In this document: piece by piece, positions 45,541-56,250 of the stretch
Layout of the letters: the number at the start of each line of letters is the position of its first letter
Numbering within the stretch: position 1 is the first letter of the stretch
Assembly (NCBI GenBank): GCA_944379995.1
Contig: CALWGF010000006.1
Coordinates: 84,760-148,759, forward strand
Direction: 5' to 3'
Origin: an uncultured Clostridia bacterium
GTDB taxonomy: Bacteria > Bacillota > Clostridia > Lachnospirales > Anaerotignaceae
DNA length: 64,000 nucleotides
Position numbers and translations under genes: made by a program
The notes under the pieces: generated by a model
What the model saw: the letters and a program-made list of their open reading frames with translations, nothing else
The model's database searches: none
Told to the model about the DNA's origin: nothing

Positions 45541-46548
45541 ATGCAAGATAGCAGTAAAAAAAATGCAAATACGAATAATACTGAAAAACTTGATGATACT
45601 GCATACTATGATGAGCTTTATAATGATTTTCCTGAAGATATAAAAGATATTCTTATGGAAACACACCCTTTAAGAGGTAAAGATTTAAACTCTGAAACAG
45701 CTTCATATAGAACTAGAAAAAGACAAATTTCTGAAGTTGAAGCAGTAAAAGAAGCTCATAGTAAAAAAATAAAAGAAGAAATAAATAATATTACATCAGA
45801 GAATAATAACTCTAAAAATACAAATAATGTTAATATGTCAAAAAGTGTCGATAAAAACAGGAATAAAACAAAGTCTAAAAATAATAAAATAAAAAATGAT
45901 GATGAATATACAGAAATACAAACTGTTAAAATAAAACAATCATCAAAGAAAAGTGCACAAAACAAACCTATCCAAGCTCCTAAAAATAAAAGTAAAAACA
46001 ATAATACAATTCCACAAAAAAAATCAATAAAACAACAAAATAATGAATATGATGAAGATATTGAAAAAATTGTGAAGAATGCAAGTATTGATAAACTTTA
46101 TGGTAAAGAAGATTATGAATATGATGACGATGACAAAATTAATCTTCCAGAAGCTAAAAAGGTTATTGTTGCTGGTGGTGCTATATTTATAATATTATTT
46201 TTATTCTTTGCTTTTAAAACAATTACATTAAGTAGTAAACTTCAAAAAGCTAATACAGAACTTCAAACAATGACTGAAACACAAGAAGAAAATGAAAAAC
46301 TTAAAATGGAAGTTCTTTCTTTACAAGAAGAACTTTATAAATATACTGGAAGTACAGAAATACCAAAAAATGATGCTGTATCAACAGATAATTTTGATAC
46401 ATATACAGTTGTTGCAGGAGATACTATCGGTTCTATTGCTACAAAGGTTTATGGTGATTTTGGTAGTTATACAAAAATTCTTGAGGCTAATGGCCTTACA
46501 GAAAATTCGAATATTCAAATAGGTCAGGTTCTTAAAATACCTAAATAA
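45541..46548 (+). CDS. Membrane protein with cytoplasmic charged domain and outer LysM domain
   Basis: 335 residues. The first 200 or so are highly charged, Asn/Lys-rich and probably disordered. One membrane helix follows (VIVAGGAIFIILFLFFAFK), then a coiled coil (QKANTELQTMTETQEENEKL) and a C-terminal LysM domain with YTVVAGDTIGSIATKVYGDF and QIGQVLKIP. The LysM part should bind peptidoglycan. Possibly a cell-wall or division scaffold; the function is unknown. The next gene, rho, follows by 27 bases without a terminator. Confidence 0.8.
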   Translation: MQDSSKKNANTNNTEKLDDTAYYDELYNDFPEDIKDILMETHPLRGKDLNSETASYRTRKRQISEVEAVKEAHSKKIKEEINNITSENNNSKNTNNVNMSKSVDKNRNKTKSKNNKIKNDDEYTEIQTVKIKQSSKKSAQNKPIQAPKNKSKNNNTIPQKKSIKQQNNEYDEDIEKIVKNASIDKLYGKEDYEYDDDDKINLPEAKKVIVAGGAIFIILFLFFAFKTITLSSKLQKANTELQTMTETQEENEKLKMEVLSLQEELYKYTGSTEIPKNDAVSTDNFDTYTVVAGDTIGSIATKVYGDFGSYTKILEANGLTENSNIQIGQVLKIPK

Positions 46549-46575
46549 TTTTTTGTTTATGTTTTAGGAGGAATT

Positions 46576-48027
46576 ATGGAAGATTCTTTAGAAAGTAAAA
46601 ATTTGCAAGAGCTTAGAACTATTGCAAAAGAAATAGGTATAAAATCTGTAACATCTTTTAAAAAACAGGAACTTATTGAAAAAATAGTTCAGGTACAGAA
46701 TGAAATGAAATCTAATGCCGAAGAAAAAGATGAAAATCCTGTTGTAACGACATATGGCTTTACTCTTAAAGAAAAAAATCAAGATAAAAATTCAGTTAAT
46801 GTAGACATAAAACAAGAGTATAAAGAAAGAAAATATACTGACAATAAAAATATAGAAAATCAACATAATGAACATAAACATCAAGAGGTTCAACAAATAC
46901 TTGATGATAGTAATATGGGAGAAGGAATACTTGAGGTAATGGCAGATGGCTATGGATTTTTAAGAACAGAAAACTTTCTTCCGGGTGCAAATGATATATA
47001 TATTTCACCTTCTCAAATAAGACGTTTTAATCTTAAAACAGGTGATTGTGTAAGAGGTAATATACGTCTTGCTAAAGAAAATGAAAAGTTTAATGCTCTT
47101 TTATATGTAAAGTCTGTTAATGGCGATAATCCAGAAAAAGCATCAAAAAGACCTAATTTTGAGGACCTTACACCTATATATCCAACAGAAAGACTTACTC
47201 TTGAAACAACAAGATATGAGGTTTCAACAAGACTTATAGACCTTATGTCACCTATTGGTAAAGGTCAAAGAGGTATGATAGTTGCTCCGCCAAAAGTTGG
47301 AAAAACTATGCTTTTAACAAAAATGGCAAATGCTATTACAAAAAATCATAAAGATATAAATCTTATTGTTCTTCTTATAGATGAACGTCCAGAAGAAGTT
47401 ACTGATATTCAGCGTTCAATAGAAGGTGAAAATCTTGAAATAGTGTATTCAACATTTGATGAACAGCCAGAACATCATAAAAGAGTTGCTGAAATGGTAC
47501 TTGAAAGAGCTAAAAGACTTGTTGAGCAAGGAAAAGACCTTGTAATACTTCTTGATAGTATTACACGTCTTGCAAGAGCTTATAATCTTACAATACCACC
47601 AAGTGGCAGAACTCTTTCTGGTGGTCTTGACCCAGCCGCTTTATATATGCCTAAAAAATTCTTTGGTGCTGCAAGAAATATAGAAAATGGTGGAAGTCTT
47701 ACTATACTTGCAACAGCTCTTATAGATACAGGAAGTAAAATGGACGAAGTTATATTTGAAGAATTTAAGGGTACTGGTAATATGGAACTCGTTCTTGATA
47801 GAAAACTTTCTGAAAGACGTATTTATCCGGCTGTTGATATATATAAATCAGGTACACGTAGAGATGATATGCTTTTAACTAAGAAAGAAATGGAAAGTGT
47901 TTATATATTGAGAAAAATTATGGGTAATGTTTCAAGTGTTGAAACAACACAAAATATACTTGAACAAATATCAAAAACAAATACAAATGCAGAGTTTGTT
48001 GATATGATACCACATATAAAAATATAA
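46576..48027 (+). CDS. rho: Transcription termination factor Rho
   Basis: 483 residues. N-terminal helical domain ([13 protein letters not shown]), a polar insertion, the cold-shock RNA-binding domain ([15 protein letters not shown]), and the RecA-like ATPase with Walker [11 protein letters not shown] and [12 protein letters not shown]; the Q-loop region is [16 protein letters not shown] hexameric helicase that ends unprotected transcripts. It has an AGGAGG ribosome binding site. The order rho-rpmE is standard. Confidence 0.98.
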   Translation: MEDSLESKNLQELRTIAKEIGIKSVTSFKKQELIEKIVQVQNEMKSNAEEKDENPVVTTYGFTLKEKNQDKNSVNVDIKQEYKERKYTDNKNIENQHNEHKHQEVQQILDDSNMGEGILEVMADGYGFLRTENFLPGANDIYISPSQIRRFNLKTGDCVRGNIRLAKENEKFNALLYVKSVNGDNPEKASKRPNFEDLTPIYPTERLTLETTRYEVSTRLIDLMSPIGKGQRGMIVAPPKVGKTMLLTKMANAITKNHKDINLIVLLIDERPEEVTDIQRSIEGENLEIVYSTFDEQPEHHKRVAEMVLERAKRLVEQGKDLVILLDSITRLARAYNLTIPPSGRTLSGGLDPAALYMPKKFFGAARNIENGGSLTILATALIDTGSKMDEVIFEEFKGTGNMELVLDRKLSERRIYPAVDIYKSGTRRDDMLLTKKEMESVYILRKIMGNVSSVETTQNILEQISKTNTNAEFVDMIPHIKI

Positions 48028-48048
48028 TTTCAACAGAGGTAAAATCTA

Positions 48049-48077
48049 TTGCAAAAATCAATAAAATATGCTATAAT
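48049..48077 (+). promoter_or_regulatory. Promoter of rpmE
   Basis: TTGCAA, 17 bases, TATAAT, with a TG just before the -10. Confidence 0.8.
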
Positions 48078-48136
48078 ACCAATGTTGTCTTTAAATAATC
48101 AAAGGAATTATTGATCAACAGAGAGAGGTGAAAGAA

Positions 48137-48340
48137 ATGAGAGAAGGAATACATCCAGAATATCATCAGGTAACAGTAAAATGTAACTGTGGTAATGAAT
48201 TCGTAACTGGTTCAACAAAAGAAGAAATCAGAGTCGAAGTTTGTTCAAAATGCCACCCATTCTACACAGGAAGCCAGAAACTTCTTCTTGAAGCAGGCGG
48301 TAGAGTTGAAAAATTCAACAAAAAATACGGCAGAAAATAA
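48137..48340 (+). CDS. rpmE: Ribosomal protein L31, zinc-binding form
   Basis: 67 residues, starting [10 protein letters not shown]. It keeps the zinc ligands in CNCGNEF and [10 protein letters not shown], so it is the Cys-containing form. The frame opens nine bases earlier inside the ribosome binding site GAGAGAGGTG; the ATG at 48,137 is the family start. Confidence 0.97.
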   Translation: MREGIHPEYHQVTVKCNCGNEFVTGSTKEEIRVEVCSKCHPFYTGSQKLLLEAGGRVEKFNKKYGRK

Positions 48341-48351
48341 TATTGAAACTC

Positions 48352-48380
48352 AAAGGGTTGGTTTTACCGACCCTTTTTTT
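48352..48380 (+). terminator. Intrinsic terminator of rpmE
   Basis: Eleven-base stem AAAGGGTTGGT/ACCGACCCTTT with one wobble pair, then a T run. Confidence 0.93.
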
Positions 48381-48414
48381 CTATTAAAAATCTTTTATTA
48401 AAGAGGTGAATTTA

Positions 48415-49332
48415 ATGAGAAAAACAAATATAGGCGGTCAGGCTGTTATTGAAGGCGTTATGATGCGTGGTAAAAAAGTATATGCTATGGCTGTAAGAAA
48501 TCCAGAAGGTGGAATTACAACTGAAAAAAATCAGGTCAAAGACCTTTCAAATAAATGTTCTTTGTTTAAACTTCCAATACTTAGAGGTGTTTCTGCTTTT
48601 GTAGACTCTCTTGTAATGGGAACAAAAATACTTATGAGAAGTGCCGAAATTGCCGGAGAAGGTTTACAAGATGAAGGAGAACCTTCAAAATTTGAAAAAT
48701 TTCTTATGGATAAATTCGGTGAAAAACTTAATGATTATATAATATATATTAGTGTAACTATTTCAATGATTGTTGCTATTGCACTATTTTTTATACTTCC
48801 TGTTTTTCTTGGTGGCTTTTTCAAAAGTTATGTTGAAACTTGGGCTTTGGGAATAATAGAAGGTTTTATAAGAATAGCAATATTCCTTGGTTATCTTTTT
48901 CTTATATCAAGAATGAAAGATATACAAAGAGTTTTTCAATATCATGGAGCAGAACATAAAACAATTAATTGTTTTGAAAGTGGTGATGAACTTACTGTTG
49001 AAAATGTAATGAAACATACAAGACTTCATAAAAGATGTGGAACAAGTTTCCTTTTTCTTGTAATGATTATAAGTATGATTATATTTTTCTTTGTAAGAAC
49101 AGATGTATTATGGCTTAGAATGGTTTCAAGAATACTTCTTGTACCTGTTGTTGCAGGTGTATCTTATGAGGTTTTAAGATGGGCAGGGAAAAGTAATTCT
49201 GTATTTGTAAAAATGGTAAGTTATCCGGGGCTTTGCCTTCAAAAAGTAACAACTGCTGAACCTGATGGAAGTCAAATAGAAACAGCTATTATGGCTATGA
49301 AAAGTGTTTTGGAGGACGAGCCAGATGAATAA
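48415..49332 (+). CDS. DUF1385 family membrane protein
   Basis: 305 residues. Conserved IGGQAVIEGVMMRG at the start and FQYHGAEHKTINCFE in the middle; the latter is the DUF1385 signature with two His. Three or four membrane segments lie between and after. The family is of unknown function but is regularly found between rpmE and prmC, as here. The ATG at 48,415 follows AGAGGTG. It overlaps prmC by eight bases. Confidence 0.92.
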   Translation: MRKTNIGGQAVIEGVMMRGKKVYAMAVRNPEGGITTEKNQVKDLSNKCSLFKLPILRGVSAFVDSLVMGTKILMRSAEIAGEGLQDEGEPSKFEKFLMDKFGEKLNDYIIYISVTISMIVAIALFFILPVFLGGFFKSYVETWALGIIEGFIRIAIFLGYLFLISRMKDIQRVFQYHGAEHKTINCFESGDELTVENVMKHTRLHKRCGTSFLFLVMIISMIIFFFVRTDVLWLRMVSRILLVPVVAGVSYEVLRWAGKSNSVFVKMVSYPGLCLQKVTTAEPDGSQIETAIMAMKSVLEDEPDE

Positions 49333-50170
49333 TACTGTTGAAAAATCACTTTTATGGGCGAAAAATATACTTAAAGAAAATAATTGTGAAGCATATGCAC
49401 TTGATGCAGAACTTCTTATTATGGAAGTCCTTAAAATTTCAAGAGTTAAACTTTTTATGGAGCAAAAAAGAATTTTATCAACAGAAGAATATGAAAAGTT
49501 TAAAGAATTTGTGGATAAAAGAGCAAGTGGTGTTCCTACACAATATATTTTAGGTACTTGTGAATTTATGTCACTTGATTTTAATGTTAATCCATATACA
49601 CTTATACCAAGAAATGATACTGAAATTCTTGTTGAAACTGCTATTGATGAATTTAAAAAAAATAATGTTAAAAGTTTTATTGATATAGGTACAGGCTCAG
49701 GCTGTATAGGAATAAGTCTTGCCTATTATACAGAAGCAGAAGGAACTTGTGTTGATATAAGTGAAGGTGCTTTGGAAACTGCAAAAATAAATGCAAAAAA
49801 TAATAATGTTTATAATAAACTTGATTTTGTATTAAGTAATATTTTTGAAAATATAAATGAAAAATATGATGCTATTGTTTCAAATCCGCCTTATATACGT
49901 ACAGATGTTATAGAAGGACTTATGAGAGAAGTAAAAGAACATGAGCCTTATAACGCCCTTGATGGTGGAGAAGATGGTCTTTATTTTTATAGAGAAATAG
50001 TAGATAAATCTTATAAATATCTTAATGAAAAAGGTTTTATATTCTTTGAAATAGGATATGACCAAGGTGAAGATGTTAAAAATATATTAGAGTCTAATGG
50101 TTTTTGTGATGTAAAAGTTATAAAAGACCTTGCAGGACTTGATAGAGTTGTAACCGGAAGAAAAATATGA
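49325..50170 (+). CDS. prmC: Release factor glutamine methyltransferase PrmC
   Basis: 281 residues; methylates the Gln of the GGQ motif in release factors. Cofactor site [17 protein letters not shown] and the substrate motif IVSNPPYI are present, and [11 protein letters not shown] is also typical. The ATG at 49,325 has GGAGG nine bases upstream, within the end of the DUF1385 gene. Its substrate, RF1, is the next gene. Confidence 0.96.
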   Translation: MNNTVEKSLLWAKNILKENNCEAYALDAELLIMEVLKISRVKLFMEQKRILSTEEYEKFKEFVDKRASGVPTQYILGTCEFMSLDFNVNPYTLIPRNDTEILVETAIDEFKKNNVKSFIDIGTGSGCIGISLAYYTEAEGTCVDISEGALETAKINAKNNNVYNKLDFVLSNIFENINEKYDAIVSNPPYIRTDVIEGLMREVKEHEPYNALDGGEDGLYFYREIVDKSYKYLNEKGFIFFEIGYDQGEDVKNILESNGFCDVKVIKDLAGLDRVVTGRKI

Positions 50171-50183
50171 TAAGAGGTGTTTT

Positions 50184-51254
50184 ATGTTAGACCGTTTACA
50201 GGAGATAGAAAGTAAATATGAAAATTTAGGGGAAAGCATAAATGACCCTGATGTTATTGCAAATCAAGATGAATGGCGAAAACTTATGAAAGAATATAGT
50301 GATATGACTCCTATAATAGAAAAATATAGAGAGTACAAAAAACTTTCAGAAGAAATAGAAGATGCCCTTGAAATGCTTAAAGATAAACTTGATGATGATT
50401 TTAGAGAAATGGTAAAAGAAGAACTTTCTGAAAATAAAGAAAAAATTGAGTTTGTTAAAAATGAACTTACAATACTTCTTATACCAAAAGACCCTAATGA
50501 TGACAAAAATGTTATTGTTGAAATAAGGGGTGGAGCAGGTGGTGACGAAGCAGCACTTTTTGCTGGTGACCTTTTCAGAATGTATTCAAGATATGCTGAA
50601 AGACAAAAATGGAAAGTTGAAATAATGAATACAAATGAAAATGACCTTGGAGGTTTTAAAGAAATTTCATTTATGATAAAAGGTAGTGGTGCTTATTCAC
50701 GTCTTAAATTTGAAAGTGGTGTTCATAGAGTACAAAGAATACCAGCTACTGAAAGTGGTGGAAGAATACATACTTCAACAGTTACTGTTGCAGTACTTCC
50801 AGAAGCTGAAGAAGTTGATGTTAATATTGATATGAATGATGTTCGTGTAGATGTTTTCAGAGCATCAGGAAATGGTGGACAATGTGTTAATACAACTGAC
50901 TCTGCTGTTAGGGTAACACATATTCCAACAGGTATTGTTGTTTCTTGTCAGAATGAAAAATCACAGCTTAAAAATAAAGCACAAGCTCTTAAAGTTCTTT
51001 ATGCAAGAATTTATGAAATGGAACAAGAAAAACATAATGCAGAAATTTCTGCTGAAAGAAAAGCTCAAGTTGGTACAGGAAACAGAAATGAGCGTATAAG
51101 AACTTATAATTTCCCTCAGGGACGTGTTACAGACCATAGAGTAGGACTTACACTTCATAGACTTGATACAATTCTTGATGGGGATTTAGACGAAATAATG
51201 GATACTCTTATAACTACTGATAGAGCAGAAAAAATGGGAAGTAGCGAAGAATAA
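50184..51254 (+). CDS. prfA: Peptide chain release factor 1
   Basis: 356 residues. The GGQ catalytic loop is in [21 protein letters not shown] and the PxT stop-codon recognition motif is PAT in [14 protein letters not shown], which marks RF1 (reads UAA and UAG). The preceding prmC modifies it. A large hairpin closes the unit. Confidence 0.98.
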   Translation: MLDRLQEIESKYENLGESINDPDVIANQDEWRKLMKEYSDMTPIIEKYREYKKLSEEIEDALEMLKDKLDDDFREMVKEELSENKEKIEFVKNELTILLIPKDPNDDKNVIVEIRGGAGGDEAALFAGDLFRMYSRYAERQKWKVEIMNTNENDLGGFKEISFMIKGSGAYSRLKFESGVHRVQRIPATESGGRIHTSTVTVAVLPEAEEVDVNIDMNDVRVDVFRASGNGGQCVNTTDSAVRVTHIPTGIVVSCQNEKSQLKNKAQALKVLYARIYEMEQEKHNAEISAERKAQVGTGNRNERIRTYNFPQGRVTDHRVGLTLHRLDTILDGDLDEIMDTLITTDRAEKMGSSEE

Positions 51255-51272
51255 TATATTTTAATAGTAATT

Positions 51273-51326
51273 AAAATCACCTCATATAATTTACAATAAT
51301 GTATTTTTATATGGGGTGATTTTTTT
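51273..51326 (+). terminator. Intrinsic terminator of prfA, overlapping the next gene's ribosome binding site
   Basis: Seventeen-base stem AAAATCACCTCATATAA (51,273-51,289) with TTATATGGGGTGATTTT (51,307-51,323), one G-T wobble, then Ts. The GGGGTGA used by the next gene lies inside the right arm. Confidence 0.88.
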
Positions 51327-51954
51327 GAAAAGTTTAATAATATTTGCACTAATTATTTTTATTTTGGGAACTATATCAGGAATTTTTATTTTAAAGTATT
51401 TTAAAGATAATGTGGTATATAAATTTTTATACAGTTTTTGGGGCGGAGCATTACTTTCCTATATGTGCTTTGGTTTTATATCAGATATATTTTATAAAGG
51501 AGGTATAATATATTCTCTTATATTTATATTTAGTGGTATAGGATTTTCACTTATTTATGAAAAATATGAGTATAAAATAATATTAAATTGTATTTTATGT
51601 TTTTTAATGGGTATTGTTTTAAGTAGTATATATTTTGTGGATAATGATATTTTTATATGTTCATCGTTTTTAACATCAATTTATTTTTTATGTGCAATAA
51701 AAAATAAAAATATTTACAATAATATATTATATTCTGCAATTATAGTGGCTAGTGGTATTTTAGGTGTATATTTTGAGTTTAATTATAATAAAAATGCTGA
51801 ATTTATATTTTCTGTTGCGGGGGGAACTATATTATATGTGATATGCAGAGAAGTTTTGCCAGAAAAAATATTATGTTTTAGTGATGTTTTTATATCTATT
51901 TTAGCTGTTTTTGGTTTTTTGTATGGTATTAAACTATTTGCTATAATAATATAG
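51325..51954 (+). CDS. Small polytopic membrane protein, possibly ZIP-like
   Basis: 209 residues with about seven hydrophobic helices. Near the end SVAGGTILYVICREVLPEKI resembles the fifth helix of ZIP metal transporters, but the HNxPEG metal site expected in helix four is not there. It may be a degenerate relative that does not transport metal. The TTG at 51,325 lies six bases after GGGGTG; that ribosome binding site is locked in the terminator stem, so translation may be low or conditional. Confidence 0.5.
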   Translation: MKSLIIFALIIFILGTISGIFILKYFKDNVVYKFLYSFWGGALLSYMCFGFISDIFYKGGIIYSLIFIFSGIGFSLIYEKYEYKIILNCILCFLMGIVLSSIYFVDNDIFICSSFLTSIYFLCAIKNKNIYNNILYSAIIVASGILGVYFEFNYNKNAEFIFSVAGGTILYVICREVLPEKILCFSDVFISILAVFGFLYGIKLFAIII

Positions 51955-52275
51955 ATAAAATCTTTTATGCATAATTTCGAGGTAAATATTTACAAAAAAA
52001 ATCTAACTATCGGCATAATGCATTAAAAAATATATTGATTTTTGTATAAAATACTTAAAATACATTAAAAAATATATTAAAATAATACCGTATTTTTGAT
52101 AAGTGATGTTTTTCATAAATTGCACCACGATTTGAGGATAATTATTCAGCTTAATTCATTTGCAAAATTCAATTAAAATATGTTATATTAGTCATGGTTA
52201 AAACAACCATATAAAATAACTTTTATAAATTTAATTTATTGTAGTTACAATATCTTTTTTATTGGGGGGTTCACT
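51955..52275. promoter_or_regulatory. 320-base intergenic region with the glgP promoter
   Basis: Very AT-rich. CATTAAAAAATATATT occurs twice, about 42 bases apart (near 52,020 and 52,062). A likely glgP promoter is TTGCAA (52,160-52,165) with TATATT (52,184-52,189) 18 bases away and TG before it. I see no gene or known RNA in it. Confidence 0.55.
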
Positions 52276-54729
52276 ATGAACTATAACATTAGCAAAGACG
52301 AATTGAAAGGACTTATTGTTGACAATGTAAAAAATCTTTACAGAAAAACTGTTGACAGTGCTTCTAAAGAGGAGCTTTATCAGGCTGCTGTTTTTGCAGT
52401 TCGAGATGTTATAACAGATAAATGGATTAAAACACATAATGATTATGCAGAAAAAGATGTAAAGGTTGTTTACTATCTTTCAATGGAATTCCTTATGGGA
52501 AGATTTTTAGGAAATGCGGTATTAAACCTTATGATGGACGATGAGGTAAGAGCTGCTTTTACTGAACTTGGTATTGATTATAATACCATAGAAGAAACAG
52601 AACGTGACCCAGGACTTGGAAATGGTGGTCTTGGAAGACTTGCAGCATGTTTTCTTGATTCTCTTTCAACACTTGAGCTTCCAGCTTATGGTTGTGGTAT
52701 ACGTTATCACTATGGAATTTTTGAACAGAGAATTGAAAATGGTGAACAGGTTGAATATCCTGATAACTGGCTTGAAAATGGTGACCCATGGTCTGTAAGA
52801 CGTAATGAATATGCTGTTGAAGTAAAATTTGGTGGAAATGTAAAAGCTGTTCCTAAAGGAAATGGAGAATATCGTTTTGTACAGGAAAATTATCAGTCAG
52901 TAATTGCTGTTCCTTATGATTATCCTGTTGTAGGTTATAATAATAATACAGTAAATACACTTCGTCTTTGGGACGCAAAACCAAAAAATGAATTTGACCT
53001 TAAAAAATTTAATGAAGGAAAACATGAACAGGCTGTTGCAGAAAAAAATCTTGCAAGTACTCTTACAGAAGTACTTTACCCTGCTGATGATAACTATTCA
53101 GGAAAAGAACTTCGTTTAAAACAGCAGTATTTCTTTATTTCAGCTACTGTTCAAAGAGTAATAGAAAGATTTAAGAAAAAACATACTGACTTTAGTTTAC
53201 TTCCAGAAAAAGTTGCATTCCAGCTTAATGATACACACCCAACTGTTGCAGTTGCAGAACTTATGAGAGTTCTTGTTGATGAAAATGATGTACCTTGGAA
53301 TGATGCTTGGGAAATTACAAGAAAAGTATGTGCATATACAAACCATACAATAATGTCAGAAGCTCTTGAAAAATGGCCACTTGACCTTTTCTCAAGACTC
53401 CTTCCTCGTATTTATCAGATAGTAGAAGAAATTAACAGACGTTATTGTGCTGCATTAATTGAAAGATATGGTAATGACCATGAAAAAATAAGAAAAATGG
53501 CTATTATTGCTGATGGTCAAATAAGAATGGCATATCTTGCTATTGTTGGAAGTCATTCTGTAAATGGTGTTGCTGCACTTCATACAGAAATTCTTAAAAA
53601 TCAAGAACTTAAAGATTTTTATGAAATTTATCCAGAAAAATTTAATAATAAAACAAATGGTATTACACAGAGAAGATGGCTTCTTCATGCTAATCCAAAA
53701 CTTGCTAAACTTATTACAGAAAAAATTGGCGATGGTTGGACAACAGAACTTTCAGAGCTTGAAGGAATTCTTAAATATGCAAAAGATGCAGATTTCCAGA
53801 AAAAATTTATGGATATAAAGAAAGAAAATAAAATTGCACTTGCTGAATTTATTAAAGAAAGAAAAGGCATTGAAATAAATCCTGACTCTATATTTGATAT
53901 ACAAGTTAAAAGATTACATGAATATAAAAGACAGCTTTTAAATGTATTCCATATAATATATCTTTATAATCAGCTTAAAATGAACCCAGGTCTTGACATT
54001 GTTCCAAGAACATTTATATTTGGAGCAAAAGCAGCAGCAAGTTATAGAAAAGCAAAACTTATTATAAAACTTATTAATTCTGTTGCTGATGTTATCAACA
54101 ATGATGAGTCAATAAATGGCAAAATTAAAGTTGTATTTATGGAAAATTACAGCGTTTCACTTGCAGAAAAACTTATTCCTGCTGCCGATGTAAGTGAACA
54201 GATTTCAACTGCAAGTAAAGAGGCTTCTGGTACAGGTAATATGAAATTTATGCTTAATGGTGCTCTTACAATAGGTACTATGGACGGTGCTAACGTTGAA
54301 ATTTGTGAAGAAGTAGGAAAAGATAATATATTTATATTTGGTATGTCTTCAGAAGAAGTTATTGCTAAATATAAAGATAATTCATATGACCCTTGGTTTA
54401 TTTATAATATGAACCAAGATGCAAGAACTGTTCTTAATGAACTTATAAATGGAACATTCTCACCAGAAAATCCTGATATGTTTAGAGAACTTTATGATTC
54501 TCTCTTAAATGGATATGGTGGAAGAGCAGATGAGTATTTTGTTCTTGCCGACTTTGAAGATTATATAAGAGCTCAAAAAGACGTTGACTCTGTATATAAA
54601 GATAGTAAAAAATGGGCAGAAATGGCTATTATTAATACAGCTAAAAGTGGTAAGTTCTCAAGTGATAGAACAATTAAACAATATGCTGATGAAATTTGGA
54701 ACCTTAAACCTGTTCATATTGAAATGTAA
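52276..54729 (+). CDS. glgP: Glycogen/starch/maltodextrin phosphorylase
   Basis: 817 residues. Releases glucose 1-phosphate from alpha-1,4-glucans. The pyridoxal phosphate Lys is Lys657 in EASGTGNMKFMLNGALTIGT. VKRLHEYKRQLLN and NDTHPTVAVAELMR are other family blocks. No glycogen synthesis genes are adjacent. It is flanked by its own promoter and terminator. Confidence 0.97.
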   Translation: MNYNISKDELKGLIVDNVKNLYRKTVDSASKEELYQAAVFAVRDVITDKWIKTHNDYAEKDVKVVYYLSMEFLMGRFLGNAVLNLMMDDEVRAAFTELGIDYNTIEETERDPGLGNGGLGRLAACFLDSLSTLELPAYGCGIRYHYGIFEQRIENGEQVEYPDNWLENGDPWSVRRNEYAVEVKFGGNVKAVPKGNGEYRFVQENYQSVIAVPYDYPVVGYNNNTVNTLRLWDAKPKNEFDLKKFNEGKHEQAVAEKNLASTLTEVLYPADDNYSGKELRLKQQYFFISATVQRVIERFKKKHTDFSLLPEKVAFQLNDTHPTVAVAELMRVLVDENDVPWNDAWEITRKVCAYTNHTIMSEALEKWPLDLFSRLLPRIYQIVEEINRRYCAALIERYGNDHEKIRKMAIIADGQIRMAYLAIVGSHSVNGVAALHTEILKNQELKDFYEIYPEKFNNKTNGITQRRWLLHANPKLAKLITEKIGDGWTTELSELEGILKYAKDADFQKKFMDIKKENKIALAEFIKERKGIEINPDSIFDIQVKRLHEYKRQLLNVFHIIYLYNQLKMNPGLDIVPRTFIFGAKAAASYRKAKLIIKLINSVADVINNDESINGKIKVVFMENYSVSLAEKLIPAADVSEQISTASKEASGTGNMKFMLNGALTIGTMDGANVEICEEVGKDNIFIFGMSSEEVIAKYKDNSYDPWFIYNMNQDARTVLNELINGTFSPENPDMFRELYDSLLNGYGGRADEYFVLADFEDYIRAQKDVDSVYKDSKKWAEMAIINTAKSGKFSSDRTIKQYADEIWNLKPVHIEM

Positions 54730-54745
54730 TAATATAAGAAATTTT

Positions 54746-54770
54746 GGCGTACCTATGGTACGCCTTTTTT
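54746..54770 (+). terminator. Intrinsic terminator of glgP
   Basis: GGCGTACC-TAT-GGTACGCC followed by six T. Confidence 0.94.
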
Positions 54771-54813
54771 AATTGACATATATAAAATTAAATTGTAAAA
54801 TATTAAACAGTGT

Positions 54814-54885
54814 GCTTCCTTCGCTTAGTGGTTAAAGCATTCGGCTCCGAACCGAAAGAGGCGGGTTCAATTCCCGTAGGAGGCT
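54814..54885 (+). tRNA. tRNA-Arg, anticodon CCG
   Basis: Cloverleaf folds by hand: acceptor GCTTCCT with AGGAGGC (one G-T pair), D stem GCTT/AAGC, anticodon stem TTCGG/CCGAA with loop CTCCGAA (anticodon CCG at 54,847-54,849), T stem GCGGG/CCCGT with loop TTCAATT, discriminator T. CCA is not encoded. It reads CGG, a codon that is rare in these genes. Confidence 0.95.
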
Positions 54886-54962
54886 TATATATAAATTTTT
54901 AATCATATATTAATATTTTATGGACATAATAATCTAAAACCTATTTAAAAAGGAGAATTGTT

Positions 54963-56222
54963 ATGTCCTCATTTATTATATCAAAAAGTCCGGCTCTTTG
55001 TGGCACAGTAAAAATAAGTGGTGCAAAGAATTCGGCATTACCTATACTTGCTGCTTGTATACTTACTGATGAACCTTGTATAATCTCTTCTGTTCCACAT
55101 TTGAATGATGTTAAAGTTATGTTTGAAATATTAAAAAAATTAGGTGCAGATGTTGAATATGATGAAAAAAAAGAAAAAGCCTCAATATGTTGCAAAAATA
55201 TAAATTCTTGTGAAGAAGATATTGAAGATGCTAAAAGACTTAGAGCATCTTTTATTGTTATGGGACCTCTGCTTTCAAGAATAAATAAAGCAAAAATTCC
55301 TATGCCGGGTGGTTGTCCAATAGGAAGTAGACCTATTGACCTTCATTTAAAGGGTTTTCAGTCTATGGGAGCCGAAATTGAACAAGATAAGGGTTTTGTA
55401 TGTGCATATGCTAAAGAGCTTGTAGGAAGCAGTATTTACTTGGATTTTCCTAGTGTAGGGGCTACCGAAAATATAATGATGGCAGCTGTAAAATCTAAAG
55501 GTATAACAATAATAGAAAATGCAGCAGCAGAACCAGAAATATGTGATTTAGCAAAATTTTTATGTAAAATGGGAGCTAAAATAACAGGTGCTGGAACAGA
55601 TACTATAAAAATAGAAGGTGTTGAAAATCTTAAGGGGGTAAAATATAAAGTTATGCCTGATAGAATAGAGGCAGGAACTTTTATGGTTGCCTCTGCAATA
55701 ACTGGTGGTAATATTATACTTGAAAATATTATAAGTGACCATTTAAAACCTGTAATAGCAAAACTTGCAGAATGTAATGTATCAATAGAGGAGATTGAAG
55801 ATAATAAAATACAAGTAAAATCAACAGAAGAATTAAAACCAATAACAATAAAAACAATGCCTTTTCCCGGTTTTCCAACAGATATGCAAGCCCAATTTAT
55901 GAGCCTTATGACTGTTATAAAAGGTACAAGTACTATTACAGAAACTGTATTTGAGAATAGATTTATTCATGCAGGTGAGCTTAGAAGAATGGGAGCAGAT
56001 ATAAAAATAGATAGTAGAAGTGCTGTTATAGAAGGTGTTAAAAATCTTACAGGAACACAGGTTAAAGCAACAGACCTTAGAGGTGGTGCTGCTCTTATAC
56101 TTTCAGCACTTGCTGCACAGGGAGAAACTGAAATAAGTGATATTTATCATATAGAAAGAGGTTATTGTAATATAGAAAAAAAACTTCAAAACTTAGGTGC
56201 AATTATAAAAAGAAAAGAATAA
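54963..56222 (+). CDS. murA: UDP-N-acetylglucosamine 1-carboxyvinyltransferase MurA
   Basis: 419 residues; first committed step of peptidoglycan precursor synthesis, from UDP-GlcNAc and phosphoenolpyruvate. Catalytic Cys118 is present in MPGGCPIGSRPIDLH, so the enzyme should be fosfomycin-sensitive in principle. KISGAKNSALPILAA is the conserved start, and FPTDMQAQFM lies further on. AAGGAGA ribosome binding site. Many Firmicutes have two copies (MurAA and MurAB), and this window cannot tell which this is. Confidence 0.96.
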   Translation: MSSFIISKSPALCGTVKISGAKNSALPILAACILTDEPCIISSVPHLNDVKVMFEILKKLGADVEYDEKKEKASICCKNINSCEEDIEDAKRLRASFIVMGPLLSRINKAKIPMPGGCPIGSRPIDLHLKGFQSMGAEIEQDKGFVCAYAKELVGSSIYLDFPSVGATENIMMAAVKSKGITIIENAAAEPEICDLAKFLCKMGAKITGAGTDTIKIEGVENLKGVKYKVMPDRIEAGTFMVASAITGGNIILENIISDHLKPVIAKLAECNVSIEEIEDNKIQVKSTEELKPITIKTMPFPGFPTDMQAQFMSLMTVIKGTSTITETVFENRFIHAGELRRMGADIKIDSRSAVIEGVKNLTGTQVKATDLRGGAALILSALAAQGETEISDIYHIERGYCNIEKKLQNLGAIIKRKE

Positions 56223-56250
56223 AAGGGTGTTATATACACCCTTATTTTTA
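56221..56250. terminator. Bidirectional intrinsic terminator
   Basis: AAGGGTGT-TATAT-ACACCCTT between murA and the convergent SipL gene. Confidence 0.9.
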
